The notes beneath the pieces were generated by a model that was given only the letters and a program-made list of their open reading frames with translations, was not told the DNA's origin and searched no databases. The position numbers and the translations under genes are program-made. From JANNGC01 sp043757045 (GTDB lineage: Bacteria; Verrucomicrobiota; Verrucomicrobiia; Limisphaerales; SIBH01), in assembly GCA_043757045.1 (NCBI GenBank), contig JAYVQC010000050.1, positions 1-35,685 of the forward strand: a stretch of 35,685 nt of DNA. Reading direction: 5' to 3'. Shown here one piece after another: positions 8,588 to 18,921 of the stretch (its first letter is position 1; the number at the start of each line of letters is the position of its first letter).

Positions 8588-8631
8588 GCGGACAGCCATG
8601 TCCGCTGTTCGGACGAGACTTTCCAGTCTCG
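8588..8631. repeat. Paired hairpins between convergent genes
   Basis: GCGGACA (8588-8594) pairs with TGTCCGC (8599-8605), and CGAGAC (8614-8619) pairs with GTCTCG (8626-8631). They lie between the stop of the 70-residue gene and the oxyR stop, so they may end transcription in both directions. No T run is present. The sequence style matches the other palindromic elements in the window. Confidence 0.6.
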
Positions 8632-8645
8632 CGTTCACGAGCTTC

Positions 8646-9536
8646 TCAACTTCTCTCCCGCTGCTTCCCGCCCAGTTCCTTCACGAACTCCACCGCCGCG
8701 CGGGACAGCGGGCGCAGCTTCGGCCACGCCGCCACGATACTGCGCTCCGGCTTCGGCGCGGCCAGCGAGCGATACACCGGCGCATCCGGGCGGCCCGTCC
8801 ACACCGCCATCTTCGGAATCAACGACAGGCCCACGCCCGCGCGCACCAGGGATTGAATAGTCTCCATCTGCGCGCTGCGGATGCTGACGTGTGGATGGAC
8901 CGCGCGCCGTTCGCAGAAGCGCAGCACCTGATCACCCAGGCAATGGCCCTCCTTCATCACGATGAGTTTCTCTGTCTCCAAATCGGTGGAACTCACGCTC
9001 CGCTTCGTAGCCAGCGGATGGCCCGGCGGCACAGCGAGCAGCAATTCCTCGCGGAACAATTCCTTCACCTCGAAGCGAGCCTCGTGCAGCGGCGTGCTGG
9101 CCAGCGCGAAATCAATGTCGCACCCGAGCGCCAGCTTGAGCAGCCGCGCCGTGGTGTCCTCGTGGATGATCACCTCCACACCGGGATACCGCTGGTTGAA
9201 ACGCACGATCACTTCCGGCAGCAGATACGGCGCGATGGTCGGCAACACGCCGATGGCGAGCGTACCGCGCAAGAGCGCGCGCGTGTCGTGGGCCTCGCGC
9301 TTCGCGGCGTCCACTTCTTCCAGGATGCGCCCGGCGCGGCGCACCAGGGCTTCGCCCGCCGCCGTGAGTTTGGCCTCGCGCTTCAGGCGGTCGAAGAGCC
9401 GCCCGCCCAACTCCTCCTCCAGCTTCTGAATCTGCTGGCTGAGCGAGGGCTGCGAGACGTGGCATTGCTCGGCGGCGCGAGAGAAATTCTTCGTGCGCGC
9501 CACGGCCATCACGTATCTGAGCTGGTGCATCTCCAT
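8646..9536 (-). CDS. oxyR: Hydrogen peroxide-sensing LysR-type regulator OxyR
   Basis: OxyR senses H2O2 by forming a disulfide and activates catalase and other defence genes. The N-terminal winged helix is clear (MHQLRYVMAVARTKNFSRAA, then VSQPSLSQQIQKLEEELG). With the ATG at 9536 the protein has 296 residues and the two redox cysteines in EGHCLGDQVLRFC fall at C199 and C208, the same numbers as in E. coli OxyR. This strongly supports both the name and the start; an in-frame TTG lies two codons upstream. It is transcribed divergently from katG with a 110-bp shared region. The operator at 9535-9571 overlaps its start codon, pointing to autorepression. Confidence 0.93.
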   Translation of the reverse strand: MEMHQLRYVMAVARTKNFSRAAEQCHVSQPSLSQQIQKLEEELGGRLFDRLKREAKLTAAGEALVRRAGRILEEVDAAKREAHDTRALLRGTLAIGVLPTIAPYLLPEVIVRFNQRYPGVEVIIHEDTTARLLKLALGCDIDFALASTPLHEARFEVKELFREELLLAVPPGHPLATKRSVSSTDLETEKLIVMKEGHCLGDQVLRFCERRAVHPHVSIRSAQMETIQSLVRAGVGLSLIPKMAVWTGRPDAPVYRSLAAPKPERSIVAAWPKLRPLSRAAVEFVKELGGKQRERS

Positions 9537-9571
9537 AGGCAATGCCTATCGTTACCAAAGGCAAAAGGTAT
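9535..9571. promoter_or_regulatory. OxyR operator between oxyR and katG
   Basis: ATAGGCAATGCCTAT (9535-9549), a 7-bp spacer (CGTTACC), and AAAGGCAAAAGGTAT (9557-9571) match the OxyR consensus of two ATAG-N7-CTAT boxes 7 bp apart. The first box is a near-perfect palindrome; the second is degenerate at its ends. The site covers the oxyR start codon and ends 75 bp before the katG start, suiting repression of oxyR and activation of katG. Confidence 0.85.
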
Positions 9572-9646
9572 TTCCAGCAATAGCCTGGGGACGCCAAGCT
9601 GCGCGCATTCACGACCGAACAACGAACAAAAATTAGGAGAATAAAA

Positions 9647-11899
<2,253 letters not shown>

Positions 11900-11928
11900 T
11901 CGAGGCTCACGCTTCGAGAATCCATCGC

Positions 11929-11956
11929 GCCGTCCCCTTCTGGTGAAGGGGACGGC
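11929..11956. terminator. Hairpin between convergent katG and the GH5-like gene
   Basis: GCCGTCCCCTT (11929-11939) and AAGGGGACGGC (11946-11956) form a perfect 11-bp stem with a 6-nt loop. No T run follows on either strand, so it is a terminator-like hairpin rather than a classical intrinsic terminator. It may serve both convergent genes. Confidence 0.6.
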
Positions 11957-11965
11957 TGGCTGTCT

Positions 11966-13096
11966 TCAGTCCCCGCCCCGGCTCTGTTTCTGAAACCATT
12001 CCAGCCAGCCGAGCATGAAGGCGTCGGTGAGTTTGCGGGAGCTGCGGCATTCCTCGGGCGTGCGGCCCCAGTAGAAACCCATCCAGCCGGCGGCGTGCGG
12101 TTGCGCGCGGCGGAAGAAATCATCGAACTCGGCGACGCTGCATTTGAGTGGAAAGGTTTCCTCGATGACCACGGGTTTGCCCACTTGAAACGCGCGCAAG
12201 GTGTCGAACGCGTCGCCCACTTTTCCGCGCTCGGGGTAAAGATGCACGCTCAGGAAATCGAGTTCCGGCGCAATGGCGGCGGGGTGAAACGCGGAGTCGA
12301 GTCCGGGACGCGGCAGGCTCCAATCCACCACGCCCACGGTGACGAGCGCAGCGGAATCCTCGGCGCGGATGGCGCGGGTGAGTTGCTGAATCCACGCGCG
12401 GGCAATGACATGACGCTCGCGTCCACGGCCCTCGCGGGAAATCCATTGCACGAAATGTTTGCCGCCCAAGGGCGGGCCGAGCCAGTCCTTGCCCACGCCC
12501 GCCGAGTGCGGCGCGACCGGTTCATTCATCAAGTCGTAGGAGAAGATGGCGGTGCTGCCGCGACCGGCGTGAGCGACTGCGCTCCAGAAATTCGCCTGCG
12601 CGGCCCAGCGGTGTTCTTCGTCCAGCACGTCATACCATGCGGGCACGTCTTGCTTGTGGTAACAGCCGAGGCCGGTGACATCGAGGTAGAGGCGCGTGCG
12701 TTCGGCGAGGCGCAGGAGTTGCGTGTAGCGCGCGAGGGCGTTGGGGTTCGGCTCGGTTTCGCTGCGCATGAATTTGCCGAACTGGAGATGCACGCGCACC
12801 ACGTTCGCGCCAAGTTGTTTCATCTCGCGGAAGTCTTCTTCGACCTTGGGCCACTCGGCGTCCCAGTAGTCTTCGAGCAGGCGCCCGGTCTCGTCGTGAT
12901 CGTAATTGAAACCCCAAGGTGTAAAGGCGCGACCGGACGGATGCAGCACGAAGCCGTGGCCATCGGCGGAAACGCGCACTCGCTCCAACGGAGTGTGTGA
13001 TGAAATGGTGGCGCAGCCCGTGAGCAGCAACGCCACTCCCAGGCTGAAGATGAAAAGATATTTCTGGTTCACGGTGAGTAACGATTTGTGAGACAC
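11966..13096 (-). CDS. GH5-like glycoside hydrolase lipoprotein
   Basis: This 376-residue lipoprotein has the lipobox LLTGC, with C28 as the acylated cysteine. The remainder fits a GH5-type (beta/alpha)8 barrel: FTPWGFNYDHD near the start, LGANVVRVHLQFGKF, the acid/base motif YDLMNEP with E192, SVHLYPE with H285 and Y287, and a nucleophile candidate E312 or E313 in VVIEETF. Such enzymes cleave beta-linked glucans or mannans; the exact substrate is not readable. The start codon is GTG at 13096; an ATG two bases upstream is out of frame. An inverted-repeat element lies just upstream. Confidence 0.8.
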   Translation of the reverse strand: MSHKSLLTVNQKYLFIFSLGVALLLTGCATISSHTPLERVRVSADGHGFVLHPSGRAFTPWGFNYDHDETGRLLEDYWDAEWPKVEEDFREMKQLGANVVRVHLQFGKFMRSETEPNPNALARYTQLLRLAERTRLYLDVTGLGCYHKQDVPAWYDVLDEEHRWAAQANFWSAVAHAGRGSTAIFSYDLMNEPVAPHSAGVGKDWLGPPLGGKHFVQWISREGRGRERHVIARAWIQQLTRAIRAEDSAALVTVGVVDWSLPRPGLDSAFHPAAIAPELDFLSVHLYPERGKVGDAFDTLRAFQVGKPVVIEETFPLKCSVAEFDDFFRRAQPHAAGWMGFYWGRTPEECRSSRKLTDAFMLGWLEWFQKQSRGGD

Positions 13097-13101
13097 ATAT
13101 T

Positions 13102-13235
13102 TCCCCTCACCCCGGCCCTCTCCCTCGGGGAGAGGGAGACAGTCATCCAGCGTTCGAAATGAATGAAAGCGTCATGGTTGGCAAAGACTGCGTGCGATTC
13201 TCCCTCTGCTTCGGGGAGAGGGCCGGGGTGAGGGG
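13102..13235. repeat. Inverted-repeat element, CCCTCACCCCGGCCCTCTCC type
   Basis: The left arm (13102-13138) and right arm (13202-13235) are inverted copies built from CCCTCACCCCGGCCCTCTCC, each also containing an inner CCCTC/GAGGG hairpin. This type of palindrome is widespread in GC-rich bacterial genomes. It lies upstream of the GH5-like gene and downstream of the TolB-like gene, within a 196-bp gap that holds no gene. Confidence 0.85.
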
Positions 13236-13292
13236 AACGCACACATTCAATCCCGCCAGTTCTTGAAACCACTTGGACCTCACATCACGCCT

Positions 13293-14789
13293 TCACTTCT
13301 GATAACTCACAAACGCCAAGCGCCGGCTGTCCGGCGACCACGAGGGCACGTTGATCGTGCCTTGCCCGCCGAAGAGTTTTGCGAGCGTCTCGATTTTTCC
13401 GGTCGCCAGCGTGAGCAGGCGCAACTCCACGTCCTTGTTCTCGGGATGACCTTTCACGTCCGGCTCGTAGGCGAGGTAGGCGATGGATTTGCCGTCGGGC
13501 GACGGATGCGGGAACCAGTTGTTGCGCTCGTCGGTGGTCACGGCTTGTTGCGCCGAACCGTCCGCGTTCATCCGCCAGACTTGCATCCGGCCGGTGCGGT
13601 CGGAGTTGAAGTAGATGAGCTTGCCGTCGGGCGAATACTCCGGGCCGTCGTCGAGACCGGCGGCGGTGGTCAGGCGCGTCTCGGGGCCGCCGTTGGTCGA
13701 GATGGTGTAGACGTCATACTCGCCTGCGCGCTCGGCGCAGTAGGTGAGCGTGCGACCATCAGGCGACCAGCCGTGCCAGTAGGACGGGCCGTTCGTGGTG
13801 ATGAGCTGCGGCGTGCCGCCGCCAATCGGCAGCGTGTAAATCCGCGAGCGCCGTTGCCCCTGCGACTGATCGCTAATGACGAGTTGCGTACCGTCGGGCG
13901 AGATGCCGTGGTCGTTGTTGCAACGGATCGCGAAGCCGGTGTCGAGTAGTTGCGGTTCGCCGCCCGTCGGCGCGACGCGGAGCATTCGTCCGCGACTGTT
14001 GAAGTAAAGTGCCCCGCCATCGCGTGACCAGTTGGGCGCTTCGATCAAATTCGTCGTCCACCAGACCACGCGGCGATCCTTCGAGGAAATCGTGATCGTC
14101 TCCAGCGTGCTGATGAGCGGGGCGTGCGGCGGAAGAGCGGTGCCTTCGGTCAATTCCACGTTCGAGAAGACGGCGGCTTCGAGATTTTTGTCGTTGTGCG
14201 CGCAGACGCCGAGGCCGATGTAGAACGGCTCTTTCAATTCAAGTCGGAACGATCCTCCCGCCGGTCGCAACGCCTCGCCCGCGCCCGCCACGGACATTGA
14301 GACATACGCGCCACGCCGCTCAATGCGCAGGCGGCGCGGACCTTTCACGCTTGATTGAATTTCGCGCGTCATCGCGCCGGTCGCGTCGCGGTATTGCAAC
14401 GAGGTCAGGCCGTCGCCGTGCAACGCGGCGTCGGCGTAGGCGGAATCGGCGGCGAGATTCTGGCGGATGATGAGGCACGCCTTGCGATGTGGGTCTCCGC
14501 CGGTTTCGGGGAACGCGATGTCCGCGGCGAGCGACGCCGGGCCGGAGATTTTTTTCCAGACGAAGTGCAGCGCGTCATTGGTGAACCACATGTTCTGACC
14601 GCCGCCGGAGACACGATACGTTTTCTGCGCCGCATCGAACTGCGCGCTGCCGGCGCGCGTCGGCCCACCGATGTCTGCGCTACGTTCAAACGCGCCGACC
14701 GCCGCGGGACTCTCCGCCGCGGTGGTCAGTGTGCATGCGATCAAAAAAACGCCCAAGCCGGGCGCAACGGCGGAAAGGAAATGGTGCAT
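13293..14789 (-). CDS. Secreted TolB-like beta-propeller protein with N-terminal lectin-like domain
   Basis: This 498-residue protein starts with a signal peptide (MHHFLSAVAPGLGVFLIACT, ending near TTAAES). Residues about 30-205 look like a concanavalin-type (DUF1349-like) beta-sandwich. From about 220 to the end there are repeated PD40/WD40-like strands of TolB type: APNWSRDGGALYF, DHGISPDGTQLVI, YWHGWSPDGRTLTY, GPEYSPDGKLIYF, HPSPDGKSIAYL, PSWSPDSRRLAFV. These mark a six- or seven-bladed propeller, probably a periplasmic or surface binding protein. Known relatives vary widely in role, so function is unknown. The frame is open for 107 further codons upstream, but the signal peptide supports the start at 14789. 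It is divergent from the choice-of-anchor I gene. Confidence 0.75.
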   Translation of the reverse strand: MHHFLSAVAPGLGVFLIACTLTTAAESPAAVGAFERSADIGGPTRAGSAQFDAAQKTYRVSGGGQNMWFTNDALHFVWKKISGPASLAADIAFPETGGDPHRKACLIIRQNLAADSAYADAALHGDGLTSLQYRDATGAMTREIQSSVKGPRRLRIERRGAYVSMSVAGAGEALRPAGGSFRLELKEPFYIGLGVCAHNDKNLEAAVFSNVELTEGTALPPHAPLISTLETITISSKDRRVVWWTTNLIEAPNWSRDGGALYFNSRGRMLRVAPTGGEPQLLDTGFAIRCNNDHGISPDGTQLVISDQSQGQRRSRIYTLPIGGGTPQLITTNGPSYWHGWSPDGRTLTYCAERAGEYDVYTISTNGGPETRLTTAAGLDDGPEYSPDGKLIYFNSDRTGRMQVWRMNADGSAQQAVTTDERNNWFPHPSPDGKSIAYLAYEPDVKGHPENKDVELRLLTLATGKIETLAKLFGGQGTINVPSWSPDSRRLAFVSYQK

Positions 14790-15054
14790 GACGCGAGTGA
14801 AGCGAATCCACAGGCGGGTGGCAACGCGAGAGATGGCACAAGGCGCGCGCTGGGAGTAAGAGTCGCTCCTTTCCAAACGACGACCGCCGTCATCAGGCGT
14901 TGAGGCGGGTGGCAAACCCGCGCGCCATTTTTTGTTGCCGGGTTGTTGCCGGGCCGCCGTGGGTTTGTCGCCGGGGTTTGTTTGATTCACCTCGCAGCCC
15001 GCCGCACCAAGCTCCGGGTTACTCAACGAACAAAATAAACAACGACCAGAAGTT

Positions 15055-16698
15055 ATGAAAACATTCCTCCCTCTCGCGTGCGCCCTGGGGGCCGCGCTCC
15101 TGTCCCACACCGCGCCGGTCGCGCGCGCGGATCATCCCGGCATCACGCTCACTCCCATCGGCACGTACGCCAGCGGCCTCTGGAACGCCGGCGGCGCGGA
15201 AATTGTGGCGCACGATCCGGACAAGCAGCGCCTCTTCGTGGTGAACGCGCAGGCGGCATCGGTGGATGTTTTGAGTATCAAGAATCCGGCGCTGCCCACG
15301 CTGGTCACGTCGCTGGTCTTCACGGCCATCGGCGGCGTGGTGAACAGTGTGGCGGTGCATGACGGCATCCTCGCGGTGGCGATTGAATCGGTGCCGAAGA
15401 CCGCACCCGGCCATGTGGTGCTGTTGGACAGCAAATTCAAAACACTGGCTGTGCTCGAAGTCGGCGCGCAGCCCGACATGATCACCTTCTCGAAGAACGG
15501 GCGCTGGCTGCTCACGGCGAACGAAGGCGAGCCGAACAGCTACGGTCTGACGAACAGCGTGGACCCGGAAGGCACGGTGAGCGTCATAGATTTGTCGGAC
15601 GGCGCGGAGGACGTACAGCAGTCGGATGTGCGGACAGTGGACTTCCACAAGTTTGAGCCACCCTGTGTGCTCGACCCGAGCATCCGCGTTTTCGGTCCGG
15701 GGGCGACGGTCTCGCAGGACTTCGAGCCGGAGTACATCGCGATCTCGGAAGACTCGAAGACGGCGTGGCTCACGTTGCAGGAGAACAACGCGCTCGCGAT
15801 CATTGACCTCAAATCTGCGAAGGTCACGCGGCTGGTCGGGCTGGGCTTCAAAGATCATTTGCTTCCCGAGAACGGACTCGACCCGAGCGACCGCGACAAC
15901 GCGGCGGGCACCGGGCCGGAGATCAAGATTGGCAACTGGCCGGTCTATGGCATGTATCAACCCGATGGCCTCGCGGCGTTTCGTTCCGGCGGAAAAGAGT
16001 ATCTCGTCCTGGCGAACGAGGGCGATTCGCGCGACTGGCCGAACGTGACGCCGACGAGCAACGAGGTCGTGCGCGTGGGCGCGCTGAAACTGGACACGAA
16101 TGCCTTCCCGAACGCGTCGCTAATCAAGTCGAATTCCGCGTTGGGCCGTTTGCAGGTGACTTCGACGCTCGGAGATTTCGACGGCGATGGTGATTACGAC
16201 GCGCTGTTCGCTTTCGGCGCGCGCTCGTTTTCCATTCGCGATGCGAAAGGAAAATTAATCTGGGACAGTGGCGATGATCTGGAGCGCGTGACCGCCGCCG
16301 CCAACACGAATGGCTTTAACGTCTCGAACACCGGCAACGCCCGCGACTCGCGCAGTCCCGCGAAGGGTCCGGAGCCGGAAGGCGTCGCGGTGGGCGAGGC
16401 GTTCGGGCGCACTTATGCCTTCATCGGTCTGGAGCGCGTGGGCGGCGTGGCCGCGTATGACGTGTCGAATCCGAAGCGACCGAAGTTCGAGTTCTACGTG
16501 AACCGCCGCGATTTCTCGGTGAACGCAAACGCGACGAACTTTTTTAACGCAGGCGACTTCGGACCCGAGGGCATCATCTTCATCAACGCCAAGGACAGCC
16601 CGAACAAGAAACCGCTCGTGGTGCTCGCCAACGAAATCAGCGGCACGACGACGCTGCTGCAAGTGGATCGCAAACCGCAGGTGGACGACGAGGATTGA
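15055..16698 (+). CDS. Secreted choice-of-anchor I family beta-propeller protein
   Basis: This 547-residue exported protein has a signal peptide ending near ARA-DHPG. Conserved features of the choice-of-anchor I family are visible: LTPIGTYASGLWNAGGAEIVAHD at the start of the mature chain (split here as LTPIGTYASG and AEIVAHD), QPDMITFSKNGRWLLTANEGEP, EPEYIAISEDSKTAWLTLQE, YQPDGLAAF, and a late GPEPEGVAVG followed by GPEGIIFI. A calcium-type loop DFDGDGDYD lies near residue 380. Members are extracellular propellers, some linked to phosphatase or nuclease domains; none is attached here. A strong terminator follows at 16720-16752, so it is probably a single-gene transcript. Confidence 0.8.
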   Translation: MKTFLPLACALGAALLSHTAPVARADHPGITLTPIGTYASGLWNAGGAEIVAHDPDKQRLFVVNAQAASVDVLSIKNPALPTLVTSLVFTAIGGVVNSVAVHDGILAVAIESVPKTAPGHVVLLDSKFKTLAVLEVGAQPDMITFSKNGRWLLTANEGEPNSYGLTNSVDPEGTVSVIDLSDGAEDVQQSDVRTVDFHKFEPPCVLDPSIRVFGPGATVSQDFEPEYIAISEDSKTAWLTLQENNALAIIDLKSAKVTRLVGLGFKDHLLPENGLDPSDRDNAAGTGPEIKIGNWPVYGMYQPDGLAAFRSGGKEYLVLANEGDSRDWPNVTPTSNEVVRVGALKLDTNAFPNASLIKSNSALGRLQVTSTLGDFDGDGDYDALFAFGARSFSIRDAKGKLIWDSGDDLERVTAAANTNGFNVSNTGNARDSRSPAKGPEPEGVAVGEAFGRTYAFIGLERVGGVAAYDVSNPKRPKFEFYVNRRDFSVNANATNFFNAGDFGPEGIIFINAKDSPNKKPLVVLANEISGTTTLLQVDRKPQVDDED

Positions 16699-16719
16699 TC
16701 GGGCGTGGGCCGTGAGGTG

Positions 16720-16752
16720 AGCCGGCGGGAGAGTTCCCGCCGGCTTCTTTTT
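16720..16752 (+). terminator. Rho-independent terminator after the choice-of-anchor I gene
   Basis: AGCCGGCGGGA (16720-16730) and TCCCGCCGGCT (16735-16745) make a perfect 11-bp stem with loop GAGT, followed by TCTTTTT. Confidence 0.92.
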
Positions 16753-16885
16753 CGGAAGAGAAAGTGCCAGCGGCGGAAGACAAAGCAGGCACGGAAATCT
16801 CCCATCTTCGAGGTGCCGTGGGTCGCGCATCTTCCTTGGCTTGGTTCAGAATTCTCCAGACGACCCAAAGAACCGAAATAACCAC

Positions 16886-16914
16886 TTGCATCATGGGTGC
16901 ACGGTTTCTACATT
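16886..16914 (+). promoter_or_regulatory. Sigma-70-like promoter of rpmI
   Basis: TTGCAT (16886-16891) and TACATT (16909-16914) are separated by exactly 17 bp. A start near 16921 would leave only about 25 nt of leader before the rpmI ATG. The remainder of the gap from the terminator at 16752 holds nothing recognisable. Confidence 0.6.
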
Positions 16915-16946
16915 CCGCCCTCTTTATTATCGAAAGCTGAACATTT

Positions 16947-17156
16947 ATGCGTCGTCCGAAGGGAATTAAAACGAAGAAGTCTGTGGCCAAGCGGTTCAAA
17001 ATCACCGCCACAGGCAAAGTCATGCGCTCACGCGCCGGCAAGCGCCACTTGCTGCAATCCAAGAGTGCCAAGCGCCGTCGCGGCCTGGGCGGCACCGTCG
17101 TCACCGACAAAACGGACGTGTATCGCATCAAGCAGAACCTCCCTTTCACGCGCTAA
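16947..17156 (+). CDS. rpmI: 50S ribosomal protein bL35
   Basis: This 69-residue, strongly basic protein of the large ribosomal subunit carries the signature KSVAKRFKITATGKVMRSRAGKRHLL, seen here as KRFKITATGKVMRSRAGKRH. It is the first gene of an rpmI-rplT-pheS order. The usual upstream partner infC (IF3) is absent; a secreted protein gene and a terminator are there instead, and rpmI has its own promoter. Confidence 0.97.
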   Translation: MRRPKGIKTKKSVAKRFKITATGKVMRSRAGKRHLLQSKSAKRRRGLGGTVVTDKTDVYRIKQNLPFTR

Positions 17157-17187
17157 CCGCCTTTAACTTTCAACTGAACTAAATCCC

Positions 17188-17571
17188 ATGCGAGTAACCA
17201 ACGCCGCCGCCTCCCGCAAACGCCGCAACAGAATGATTGTGGCCGCCAAGGGCTTCCGCCTGAAGCGCTCGAAGCTCTACCGCTACGCCTCGGACGCCAT
17301 CGATCATGGCCGTCAGTACGCCTACCGTGACCGCAAAGTGCGCAAGCGCACGTTCCGCTACCTTTGGCAGGCGCGCATCAACGCCGCCGTGCGTGAAGTC
17401 GGCCTGACCTACAGCCGCTTCATGGAAGGTCTCAAAGCGGCCAACTGCGGCATTGACCGCAAGATTCTGGCCGACCTCGCGGCGCAGGACGCAGCGGCGT
17501 TTGCCTCCCTCGTGGAAATCGCGCGGAGCGCGTTGAAGAACAAGCCCGCCGCGACCCTCGCCAAGGCGTAA
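17188..17571 (+). CDS. rplT: 50S ribosomal protein bL20
   Basis: bL20 is an assembly protein of the large subunit that binds 23S rRNA. The 127-residue sequence shows the basic N-terminal extension (RKRRNRMIVAAKGF), the GRQYAYRDRKVRKRTFRYLW block and the globular C-terminal half (YSRFMEGLKAANCGIDRKIL). In many bacteria bL20 represses its own operon by binding the leader mRNA; no long leader is visible here. It follows rpmI by 31 bp and is followed by an intrinsic terminator before pheS. Confidence 0.98.
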   Translation: MRVTNAAASRKRRNRMIVAAKGFRLKRSKLYRYASDAIDHGRQYAYRDRKVRKRTFRYLWQARINAAVREVGLTYSRFMEGLKAANCGIDRKILADLAAQDAAAFASLVEIARSALKNKPAATLAKA

Positions 17572-17593
17572 CCGAATTCCGCTTCCAATCTCC

Positions 17594-17628
17594 ACGGGCG
17601 ACCATTCAAATGGCCGCCCGTTTTCTTT
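17594..17628 (+). terminator. Intrinsic terminator abutting the pheS start codon
   Basis: ACGGGCG (17594-17600) pairs with CGCCCGT (17615-17621), extended by CCATT/AATGG inside, and is followed by a TTTTCTTTT tract that ends one base before the pheS ATG at 17630. It would end rpmI-rplT transcripts, occupies the place where a pheS ribosome site would be, and may work as an attenuator. Confidence 0.85.
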
Positions 17629-17629
17629 T

Positions 17630-18634
17630 ATGCCATTGCTCGACGAAATCGAACCGCTGAAACAGGCCGCGCTGGCGGACCTGAAAGCCGCCGCTGAATT
17701 ACCCGCGCTGGAACAAACCAAGGGCGCGTGGATCGGGCCGAACGGCAAGTTCACCGCGCTGATGAAACAGCTCGGCTCGCTCTCGAAGGAGGAAAAGCCG
17801 GTCGCGGGCAAACTCATCAATGCCGCGAAGGTGGAACTCGAAGCCGCGCTTACTGCACGCCGCGAAGAACTCGAACTCAAGGCCGCGCTGCCGACCGAGC
17901 CAACGGACTTCACGCTACCCGGTCGTCGCCGCGCGCTCGGGAAGCTGCACCCGCTCACGCAAGTGACCGACGACATCGTGCGCGCCTTCCGCAAGATCGG
18001 TTTCGTCGTCGCGGACGGTCCCGAGATCGAGGACGAGTATCATTGCTTCGATTCGTTGAACACGCCTGCCGACCATCCCGCGCGCGACACGCAGGATACT
18101 TTCTACGTGGATGTGCCGGGCCGTCCCCTGCTCCGCACGCACACATCATCCGTGCAGATTCGCGTCATGCAATCGCAGCCGCCGCCCATCCGCATCATCG
18201 CGCCGGGCCGCGTCTATCGCCGCGACAATGCCGACGCCACGCACAACCCAACCTTCCAGCAGATCGAGGGACTCTACGTGGACAAGAACGTGACCGTCGG
18301 CGACCTCAAGGGCACGGTGGAATTCGTCTTCCAGCAGGTGCTCGGGGACGACGTGAAGCTGCGTTTCCGTCCGCACTACTTCAGCTACACCGAGCCGAGC
18401 CTGGAAATTGATTTCACCAACTCGCTCGTGAAGAAGCTCGGCAAGGACTGGCTGGAGATCGCCGGCTGCGGCATGGTCCATCCGCAAGTCTTCGAGAACG
18501 TCGGCTACGATCCCGAAGTGTGGAGCGGCTGGGCCTTTGGCTTCGGCATCGAGCGCATCGCCATGCTCCGCTACGGCATCAACGACATACGCCTGTTCTA
18601 CGAGAACGATGTGCGGTTCCTGAGGCAGTTCTAA
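17630..18634 (+). CDS. pheS: Phenylalanine-tRNA ligase alpha subunit
   Basis: PheS is the catalytic subunit of the (alpha-beta)2 enzyme that charges tRNA-Phe. The 334 residues include the N-terminal coiled-coil tRNA-binding arm (about 1-90), motif-2 region sequences FDSLNTPADHPARDTQDTFY and LLRTHTSSVQIRVM, the phenylalanine pocket stretch RPHYFSYTEPSLEID, and motif 3 at GFGIERIAMLRYGINDIR. No ribosome site is visible because a terminator tract runs up to the ATG. Its partner pheT is 1.8 kb downstream rather than adjacent, with a toxin-antitoxin and restriction cassette between them. Confidence 0.98.
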   Translation: MPLLDEIEPLKQAALADLKAAAELPALEQTKGAWIGPNGKFTALMKQLGSLSKEEKPVAGKLINAAKVELEAALTARREELELKAALPTEPTDFTLPGRRRALGKLHPLTQVTDDIVRAFRKIGFVVADGPEIEDEYHCFDSLNTPADHPARDTQDTFYVDVPGRPLLRTHTSSVQIRVMQSQPPPIRIIAPGRVYRRDNADATHNPTFQQIEGLYVDKNVTVGDLKGTVEFVFQQVLGDDVKLRFRPHYFSYTEPSLEIDFTNSLVKKLGKDWLEIAGCGMVHPQVFENVGYDPEVWSGWAFGFGIERIAMLRYGINDIRLFYENDVRFLRQF

Positions 18635-18645
18635 ACGTGCAATTC

Positions 18646-18690
18646 GGATTCCAAACTGTGAATTGACGGAATCCATGCCATGCCGATAGT
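18646..18690 (+). promoter_or_regulatory. vapB promoter with candidate operator palindrome
   Basis: TTGACG (18663-18668) and GATAGT (18685-18690) lie 16 bp apart. Transcription would start at or near the vapB ATG at 18697, giving a leaderless or nearly leaderless mRNA. An inverted pair GGATTCC (18646-18652) and GGAATCC (18668-18674) overlaps the -35 region and is a candidate binding site for VapB or VapBC autorepression. Confidence 0.5.
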
Positions 18691-18696
18691 AGAAGC

Positions 18697-18921
18697 ATGA
18701 AAACGACGATTGATATTCCAGACAAGCTACTCCGGGAAGCCATCAAGCACACCGGGGCGAAGACCAAGCGGGACGCGGTCGTCACCGCCGTGGAGGAATT
18801 CAATCGTCGGCGACGCTTGGAAGAGATGGCGGAACGACTGCACGGTTCTTGCCCGGATTTCATGACGCAGGAAGACCTCCGCCGGATGCGTGAGGAGCAC
18901 AAATGGGAAAAGGCCAAATGA
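18697..18921 (+). CDS. vapB: VapB-type ribbon-helix-helix antitoxin
   Basis: This 74-residue protein begins with an RHH DNA-binding fold (MKTTIDIPDKLLREAIKHTG, then KTKRDAVVTAVEEFNRRRRL) and ends with a charged tail that would wrap the toxin (DLRRMREEHKWEKAK). It overlaps vapC by 4 bp (ATGA), the usual coupling in type II pairs. VapB neutralises VapC and represses the operon. It is the first gene of a three-gene cassette between pheS and pheT. Confidence 0.88.
   Translation: MKTTIDIPDKLLREAIKHTGAKTKRDAVVTAVEEFNRRRRLEEMAERLHGSCPDFMTQEDLRRMREEHKWEKAK

Noticed and set aside
14905..14933. Hairpin GCGGGT/ACCCGC followed by a T run in the divergent region before 15055
   Set aside because: The stem is only 6 bp and the T run starts seven bases after it, so it is not a convincing terminator; it may be another short repeat.
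14790..15110. N-terminal extension of the TolB-like protein
   Set aside because: The 107 extra residues overlap the divergent gene start and have no secretion signal, while a clear signal peptide starts at 14789.
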